64,000 nucleotides of DNA, taken from contig NC_090726.1 of the NCBI RefSeq assembly GCF_036898095.1, positions 44,650,481 to 44,714,480 of the forward strand. Reading direction: 5' to 3'. Below the pieces are notes generated by a model, which was not told the DNA's origin, ran no database searches, and saw only the letters and a program-made list of their open reading frames with translations. Origin of the DNA: Palaemon carinicauda. Lineage: Eukaryota; Arthropoda; Malacostraca; Decapoda; Palaemonidae. Position numbers and translations under genes: made by a program. Below, one piece after another: positions 34,101 to 43,100 of the stretch. How positions within the stretch are numbered: the stretch's first letter is position 1; every line of letters begins with the position of its first letter.

Positions 34101-37100
34101 GAGGGTTACAGGATTCCATTCTGCCTCAAACCCCCTCTGACCACATCTCCCATCAACCTCTCTCCCAACTACAAAGAAGAGGACAAGAGGCTAGCATTGC
34201 GCCAGGAGGTGTCGCTACTTGTGCAGAAGAAGGCAGTGGTTATAGTCCGGGACCATCAATCCCCGGGCTTCTACAACCGTCTCTTTCTGGTGGCTAAGAA
34301 GACAGGAGGTTGGAGACCGGTGCTGGACGTCAGCGCGCTCAATGCGTATGTCACCAAGCAGACGTTCACGATGGAGACGACGAAGTCGGTCCTAGCAGCG
34401 GTCAGGCAGGAGGACTGGATGGTCTCGTTGGACTTGAAAGATGCCTACTTTCATGTTCCTATTCATCCAGACTCCCAACCTTTCCTGAGATTCGTTTTTG
34501 GAAAGGTTGTCTACCAATTCCAAGCCCTGTGTTTTGGCCTAAGCACAGCTCCTATGGTGTTCACGCATCTGATGAGGAATATAGCAAAATTCCTCCACTT
34601 ATCGGACATCAGAGCCTCCCTCTACTTAGACGACTGGCTGTTGAGAGCCTCCACGAGTCGTCGCTGTCTGGAGAGTCTCAACTGGACTTTGGACTTAATC
34701 AGAGAACTGGGTCTGTTAGTCAACATAGAAAAGTCTCAGCTCATTCCCTCCCAATCCATTGTGTACCTGGGAATGGAGATTCGGAGTCAGGATTTTCGGG
34801 CTTTTCCATCGGCCCCAAGGATAAGCCAAGCCCTAGATTGCATCATGAGCATGGTGAAGAGGAGCAGTTGCTCGGTGAGACAGTGGATGAGTCTCACAGG
34901 GACCCTTTCATCACTGGCCCTGTTCGTCGAGCTAGGGAGACTCCACCTCCGCCCTCTTCAGTTCCATCTTGCAGCTCATTGGGACAAGGGTTTGACTCTC
35001 GAAGCAGTCTCTATCCCAGTCACCAAAGAGATGAAGACCACTCTCTTGTGGTGGAAGACCAATCTCCTTCTCAGGGAGGGCCTATCGTTGGCTATTCAGA
35101 CCCCCAATCTTCATCTCTTCTCAGATGCATCGGACTCGGGCTGGGGTGCGACCTTGAACGGACGGGAATGCTCGGGAACGTGGAACGAGGAACAGGGAAC
35201 GCTCCACATCAACTGCAAGGAGCTACTAGCAGTTCATTTAGCCCTGCTGAACTTCAAGTCCCTCCTGCTGGGCAAGGTGGTGGAGGTGAACTCAGACAAC
35301 ACCACAGCCTTGGCTTACATCTCCAAGCAAGGAGGGACCCATTCGAGGAGCCTATACGAGATCGCAAGGGACCTCCTCATTTGGTCAAGAAGTCAAAACC
35401 TCACTTTGGTCACGAGGTTCATTCAGGGCAACATGAACGTCTCAGCAGATCGCCTAAGCAGAAGGAATCAGGTCATTCCCACGGAATGGACCCTCCACAA
35501 GAGTGTGTGCAACAGACTTTGGACCTTGTGGGGTCAACCTACCATAGATCTGTTTGCCACCTCCATGACCAAGAGACTTCCGCTGTACTGTTCCCCAGTT
35601 CCAGACCCTGCAGCAGTTCATGTGGATGCTTTTCTGCTGAACTGGTCCCATCTCGACCTTTACGCATTCCCACCGTTCAAGATAATAAACAAAGTCCTGC
35701 AGAAATTCATCTCGCACGAAGGGACACGGCTGACGCTGGTTGCTCCCCTTTGGCCTGCAAGAGAATGGTTCACAGAGGTACTTCAATGGCTAGTCGACAT
35801 CCCCAGGACTCTACCTCTAAGAGTGGACCTTCTACGTCAACCTCACGTAGACAGGTTGCACCCAAACCTCCACGCTCTTCGGCTGACTGCCTTCAGACTG
35901 TCGAAAGATTCGCTAGAGCTAGAGGCTTTTCGAAGGAGGCAGCCAGTGCGATTGCCAGAGCAAGAAGGGTTTCCACTCGTAGAGTCTACCAATCTAAGTG
36001 GGAAGTCTTCCGGAGCTGGTGTAGAGCTAATTCAGTATCCTCTACCAATACCTCTGTGACCCAAATAGCTGACTTCCTATTACATCTTAGGAATGAGAGA
36101 TCCCTTTCAGCCCCTACGATTAAAGGGTACAGGAGTATGTTGGCTTCAGTTCTCCGCCACAGAGGTTTGGACCTTTCTTCCAACAAGGACCTTCAAGACA
36201 TCCTTAAGTCTTTTGAGACTTCTAAAGAGCGTCGTCTATCCACTCCAGGCTGGAACCTAGACGTAGTCTTAAGGTTCCTTATGTCACCTAGGTTCGAACC
36301 TCTCCAGTCAGCTTCCTTCAAGGACCTTACCCTCAAGACTCTTTTTCTCGTCTGCCTTGCAACAGCTAAGAGAGTCAGTGAGGTTCATGCCTTCAGCAAG
36401 AACATTGGTTTCACGACCGAATCTGCAACATGTTCTTTTCAGCTCGGATTCCTAGCAAAGAACGAACTTCCTTCACGTCCTTGGCCTAGATCGTTTGAAA
36501 TACCTAGCCTCTCCAACATGGTAGGTAACGAACTAGAGAGAGTTCTTTGCCCTGTCAGAGCTCTCAAGTATTATCTTAATAGGTCTAAACCTATTCGAGG
36601 ACAGTCAGAAGCCTTATGGTGTGCCATCAAGAAACCTTCGAGGCCCATGTCCAAGAACGGGGTTTCGTATTATATAAGGCTTCTGATTAGAGAAGCCCAT
36701 TCTCACTTAAAGGAGGAAGACCTTGCATTGCTGAAGGTAAGGACCCACGAAGTAAGAGCCGTAGCTACTTCGATGGCCTTTAATAAAAACCGTTCTCTGC
36801 AGAGCATAATGGATGCAACCTATTGGAGGAGCAAGTCAGTGTTTGCATCATTTTATCTTAAAGATGTCCAGTCTCTTTACGAGAACTGCTACACCCCGGG
36901 ACCATTCGTAGCAGCGAGTGCAGTAGTAGGTGAGGGCTCAGCCACTACATTCCCTTAATCCCATAACCTTTTTTAACCTTTCTCTTGAATGCTTTTATTG
37001 TTGTTTTTATGGTTGTTACGGTAGGCTAAGAAGCCTTCCGCATCCTTTTGATTTGGCGGGTGGTCAATTCATTCTTGAGAAGCGCCTGGGTTAGAGGTTG

Positions 37101-40100
37101 TGTAGAGGTCCTTTAGTAGGGGTTGCAGCCCTATATACTTTAGCACCTTTGAGTTGATTCAGCCTCCAAGAGGAACGCTGCGCTCAGTAAGGAAGACGAA
37201 CTTAAAAAAGAGGCAGAGTAACGGTTCAATTCGACTTCCTTACCAGGTACTTATTATTTCATTGTTATTTGAGATAACTGTTATATGAAATATGGGATAC
37301 TTAGCTATCCTTTAATCTTGTACACTGGTTTTCACCCACCCCCCTGGGTGTGAATCAGCTACATGATTATCGGGTAAGTTTAATATTGAAAAATGTTATT
37401 TTTATTAGTAAAATAAATTTTTGAATATACTTACCCGATAATCATGATTTAATTGACCCTCCCTTCCTCCCCATAGAGAACCAGTGGACCGAGGAAAAAT
37501 TGAGGAGGTGTCAACAAGAAGTACTATAGTACCTGGCCACAGGTGGCGCTGGTAAGTACACCCCCTTCTAGTATTGTGATAGCTGGCGTATCCCTCCATA
37601 GAATTCTGTCGGGCAACGGAGTTGACAGCTACATGATTATCGGGTAAGTATATTCAAAAATTTATTTTACTAATAAAAATAACATATTTACGGAAACTTT
37701 ATAACATGCAGTGAAATGAAGAAATTGAGGGGAATGTCAAATGTAAAGGAAAATCCTAACATTTTAGTTTTATATTAAGGGACTCTGGTGTTAAATTTCT
37801 TAGTAATGTGATAAAAACATAGAACTATTTAAGCAAAATTTATAGCGATTCTTCACTGCCGCTATGTTATCCGTGCATCACTTACATAGGAAATACTTTT
37901 CTAGGTACTGTTCGTGGCAACTGCAAACACACTTTCAACGATACCATCTCCACTAATGGATCGAATGGAGATTATTCATGTCCCAGGCTATACACAGGTA
38001 TGTATATTTAGTCTAGATATCCATAAAAAATGCTTGTGATTTTAAAATATATACAGTACATGTAATTATAATTTTATGGGTAAGTGCTAATGCCTTCAAA
38101 GAAATTTAATTGAGTATTTCCCTGTGGTTGCAGAATCTTAATAGAGATCTAACAAAACGTAGTGAATGGTGAAGGTTATGGTAGACGAAGTAAGTCATGG
38201 TAAACTGCCTTCGAGTTAGTAGGTCTAAGTCTAGGAGTCTCATCACCCAGAAATTTTCAGTAATAGTTTCTTTTACCTTAATTTCAGTATTTTTTCATTT
38301 TAATATTTTCCTTCGGCTGAAATGTCCTGTGAACTTTCCAAAGTTTTTCAGATAATGGAGGCGTTATGCATAAACACTTTAAACATTAGTTATGTTATAG
38401 AGTCAATATGCTTTTACTTTACTTCCAAATACAGTAGCTTAATACTGTATTCTTATTATCATTAATGAAAATGTTGTTTATTTAAATTATGAGCCATAGC
38501 TTTTTTTGATCTGCAGTAAAGTCTTCAGTTAGATTTGTAAGGGATAAATTATTATTATTCTTTGGTCTGTACATTAAGCCATTGGTATGTATGTCTCACT
38601 CAGTATGCCTTACTTAGCACACTGTAGTTGATACTTCAGGTTTTTTCCATTGACCCTTCAGATTTAGCTGCATTTTTATTAGTTCCCTTTGGTTTTTCTG
38701 ATGTAACTGTCCAACTCTGTTTTTCTTGTCTCCAGTTTATAGTTGTATTGTATAAACAAATCCTTCAGGTGAATCCTAGAATGTTTTGATACTGGAATTA
38801 GTGCTTTCTTGAAACTACATAGTTATGAATACTGTATGTACAGTTTTTTTTTTTTTAACATTTATCGAATGTTTATATCATTGATTTAAATGTCTTTAAA
38901 TTTTACACTAGATTTTTTTTTTTTTTTTTTTTTTGAAGGAGGAGAAAGTGATGATAGGTGCTCTGCATTTGCTACCAAAGCAGCTTCAGGAACATGGATT
39001 ATCACTAGATATTCTTCAAATACCACAAGAGATTATATCTACCATAAGTAAGTTATTCAAAGATCATATATTATTTAATACACTGTGCTGTATTGAGTAA
39101 GGTATGAAGGAATTATTGTAGATAAAATATAATTTCTAGGAAGTTTATATATTTGTAAATGATCAGTTCTTTTTATATGAAATACATTTATCATATTTAT
39201 ATTCTGTAAAGTATAAGTAAGTTTAATAGCTCTTCATATATGGAAATACTTAAAAGATTAAATGAGTGTTAACCATTTTCATTTAAACTGAGAAAAATTA
39301 TTGTTGGAGCTCTTCTTTTTGATTAAGTACCATGTCTAGCTGGATGAGGAAAAAGTACCTTGTAGATCGTGTACTTCGATACCTCTTTTGGCCAGTTAAC
39401 ATTTTTTTTCTGCATTCATGAGCAAAAGCAGGGAGATATTGAAGTTAGTATGGAATCAGATCATTAAAGGAAATGAAAACCTACTTTTGAGACATGCAGT
39501 TAGTCTGTCTCTTTAATTGCTAAAAAATTGGCTTATTGAGAAAGTCTTTCAAGATCTTTGATGATCTATCTAGTCTGACAAAATGTTTTAATTCTTTCAT
39601 TCTGCCTTGTTTTGTATATTGTTCTCCTGTCTGGTCTTCAGCTGCTGAATCTCATCCTAGTTTGTTGGACAAGAACTTGAGGTCTATTAAATCTCATATT
39701 AATGATCTAGATATTAATCTCTGGCACAGTAGTTCAATTAGTTCAGTATGCATGTTACATTAGATTTTTCATAGTTCTGACCATCCTAAATTCAGATCTT
39801 CCCGGACAGTACCAACCTGGTTGTGATACTGTACTAGGTTTGCAGCTATTTTTAATAGTCATGCCTTCTCCACCATAGTGCTCAATACTACATAGTATTT
39901 TAGAAGTTTTGTTCCAGTTGTGACCAAAGTTTGGAATGATCCTCCTAATCAGGTAATCGAATCGGTGAAATTTTAAAAATTCAAACTTGGAATGTTTTAA
40001 TATAGAGCCGGCTGACATAAAGCTCTTCTTTTAGTTTATATATGAAAGATTTATTTTAATATTATTACTGTTCTTAAAAGGTTTTATTTTGATTGTTCAT

Positions 40101-43100
40101 TATTTATCTTGTTTCCTTTCCTCACTTGGCTATTTTTCTCTGTAGGAGCCCTTGATCTTATAGCATCTTACTTTTTCAACTTGGGTTGTAGCATAGCTAA
40201 TAATGATAATAAGAATAATAATAATGAGAGATATGTCACTGATCAGTCATGGAGTCACTGAAGATATAGAATTAAATGGTTATTTATTGTATACCTTTCA
40301 TGTCTCAGTTATTGCTTGTGTTTTATAGAGGGAATGTCCATTTTTCTATATGCCCATTTGTCTCCTCTGGAGCTGTTTCATACAATTCATGTTATCAGGA
40401 TATGTGACAATCATCACTCTTATTCTCAGCTTCTAAAACATATAATTCTCTTCAACATCATTTGGATAATGTTAGTCTTCACTGGGATAATTTTGAGTCA
40501 ACATCTGAAATCAATTCTTAGTCTGTACAATCATGCAGACAACAAACCAGGTGAGCTGTGTAGGGATGCTTTCATAGCTGAAGACAAGAGGTGACTAGGG
40601 ATACTTTCAAACTTTGAATGAAAGGAAGGATATTAGGATAGAAGTTAGTAGTTTAGATTGTGCTGTTGCCACGTACACCCCCCCCCCCAAAATGTGGTGT
40701 TTTGCATCGTGATTGGTACAGAATACCCACATGTCAATAGGCATTAACCCTTTGTGATGTCAGTGGTTATATGTACTGTACATCTATTGATGCTAGCTGG
40801 TACGTAAGAGTAACTAAAGTTTTACAACACACTTCAGGAATTCTTTGCATCACGCTTGTGATTGTTAGAAGATGTAACACTGGTTGAATTAAAGATATTG
40901 TTGATATTGTTGGTACAGAGCACTATCTTTACAGTTGGAGAGTATACAAGAGAAGCAGGAGTCAGGGCTTTAGAACGTAAAATTGCTGCCGTCTGTCGTG
41001 CCGTGGCTGTACAGGTTGCAGAAACCAAGTGTGTCGACCCAGGTATGATAGTTAACAAGAAGTTTTTTGGCTCAAAATTATTTTGATTATCTTTATCATT
41101 ATTAAAATTCTTAATGGGTATATAGTTGTTAATTTACATAAATTTTCATACAAAACTCCTATGTGCTTGCTTAACACTATATATAGGCATTTTTGTTGTT
41201 GTTGTTTAAAGTAACAAACAAGACGGATTCAGAAGTTATCGTGGCAGAGATAGATGACGATCAGGTGCAGAAAGCTGTAGATGATGATCAGGTGGAGAAA
41301 GTTGAAGAGAGTCATAAGGAGAACAATACTCTGGAGAAAGAAGATTCCAGTCATCCTATTACTGAAGGTTCACAAGCACTCCCAAATCTATTGCAGTTGA
41401 AAGAACACATGGAATTACCAATAATTGTGGATTTAAAGATGATACAAGATGTTTTAGGGGTGAGTAAAGTACTACTACTATGCGTAATTATGAAAAATTG
41501 AATGGCAAGAAACTGAAAAGTGGAAGACTCTTAGAAAACTTCATGGGCATTTCAAAGTTACCCTGATGGTGAATATCACGGCCATCTGGTGAGCAAAATC
41601 TTATACTTATGATAGTGTAAACTGGAAAGAATTTGGAATGTGATGAGGTTATATGGAATTGGTGGAAGGCTGTTGCAAGCAGGGAAGAGTTTACACATGG
41701 GTAGTAAAGAGTGTGTTAGGGTATGGAATGAAGTGAATAGTTACCAGTGAGAATGGGGCTATGATAGGGATGTGTGATGTCACCAGGATTGTTCAATTTG
41801 TTTGTTGATGGTGCTGTTAAGAGAGGTGAATGCTTGAGTTTCTAGTCTTATAGAAGAGGAATTTGCAGGGCAGCAGTATTTGAATCCTAGTGTGGATTAT
41901 CTAACTTGTTTAGAAATCCAATAAATTCCAATACCAACTAGGGTTTTATATAATTCTTAAGAGGACTTAATTTGCTGTACAATATAAAGTTAAAGAATAA
42001 TAGTTTTGAAGGAGTTCTATAGGAATTCAAAAGTCAATGAAAGTAACCAAGTTCTCTGGTGGCTCATTTTAATAAGCTTAAGTACTGTACTGAATTTGTT
42101 AGAAAATTAAATTTTCCGAAATTTTTTCAGTTGTAGAATAATTCTATCCATTTTTAAATGTTTTTTTATTTTGGTTTATATGGAGTATTAGTAAATGGTA
42201 TAGTTTACTAGGATATCCTTCAAAGGTTTTTTGTGTTAGTATTCTAGCTCTATAAGAAACAGAATCCATGTTTTATAGAACTGTTTTACCTTAATTCTTA
42301 ACACCTGTAATCTAAGCAACACATTATTTCAGTGATAGACCAGGTTTCTTTTGTCCTTTTATATTCCCTGTTTGTTTGTTTTTCTTTCTCCCAAAAGATG
42401 ATTAATATCAAAATGAAAATATTTTGAAACCCAGTTTTATACTTTACAGCCTCCCATCTTCCAAAGTGGATTAGCTGGTCGCGTAAGTGTTCCTGGCGTG
42501 GCAGTGGGTTTAGCTTGGACCCCTGTCGGTGGAGAAGTGATGGTAGTTGAAGCGACAAGCTCGGCTGGAGATTCCAATCTCACATTGACTGGCCAGCTGG
42601 GCTCAGTTATGCAGGAGTCTGCAAAAATTGCCCTTTCATGGGTTCGAAAGCATGGAGAATTGGTAAGACAAGTTCCTTGTAACTTGGCAGAATATACATT
42701 TTACAATTTAATGAACTGGTTTAAAGTTAATATCATTTACAAGAGATTTGTATGAGGTTAGCTCCTGCACTTCATTAGCAAAATATTGATTTTTTTCATG
42801 AGGTCCATTATTACAGTTATTCCTGCTTCTCTCTCAAGTATGGTACAATTTATGAAATAAGAACGGGTAGTATTTCATTATCTTAAAGAAACATTTTTTG
42901 CTTATAATGATTGCTTGTCATGGTGCTATAGTAGCTGTTGGTGATAATCAAATATAATTGGTTTGTTTTATTGAGTAAATTTTGTTCAATTTTGCATGTG
43001 GAACATGGTGTTGGGTAAATTACATAAATAAGTGATTAGGTAAAAAAAAAAGGAATATTTAAAACGCAATCTGGACAGTAAAGTAATTACCAACTTCAGG

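Larger units (their letters stand above)
30917..37685 (+). mobile_element. DIRS retrotransposon A2, structurally intact
   Basis: This 6.8-kb element has a left inverted terminal repeat, three long overlapping frames (gag, RT/RNase H/methylase-like, tyrosine recombinase), an internal complementary region and a right terminal repeat. All named catalytic residues in pol and recombinase are present and the three frames have no internal stop. DIRS elements replicate through a circular DNA and integrate by a tyrosine recombinase, so they leave no clear target duplication. None is evident here: flanks are GTGTAT on the left and ATTTACGG on the right. It lies sense in LONP2 intron 10. It could be a recent, possibly active copy. 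Confidence 0.93.
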
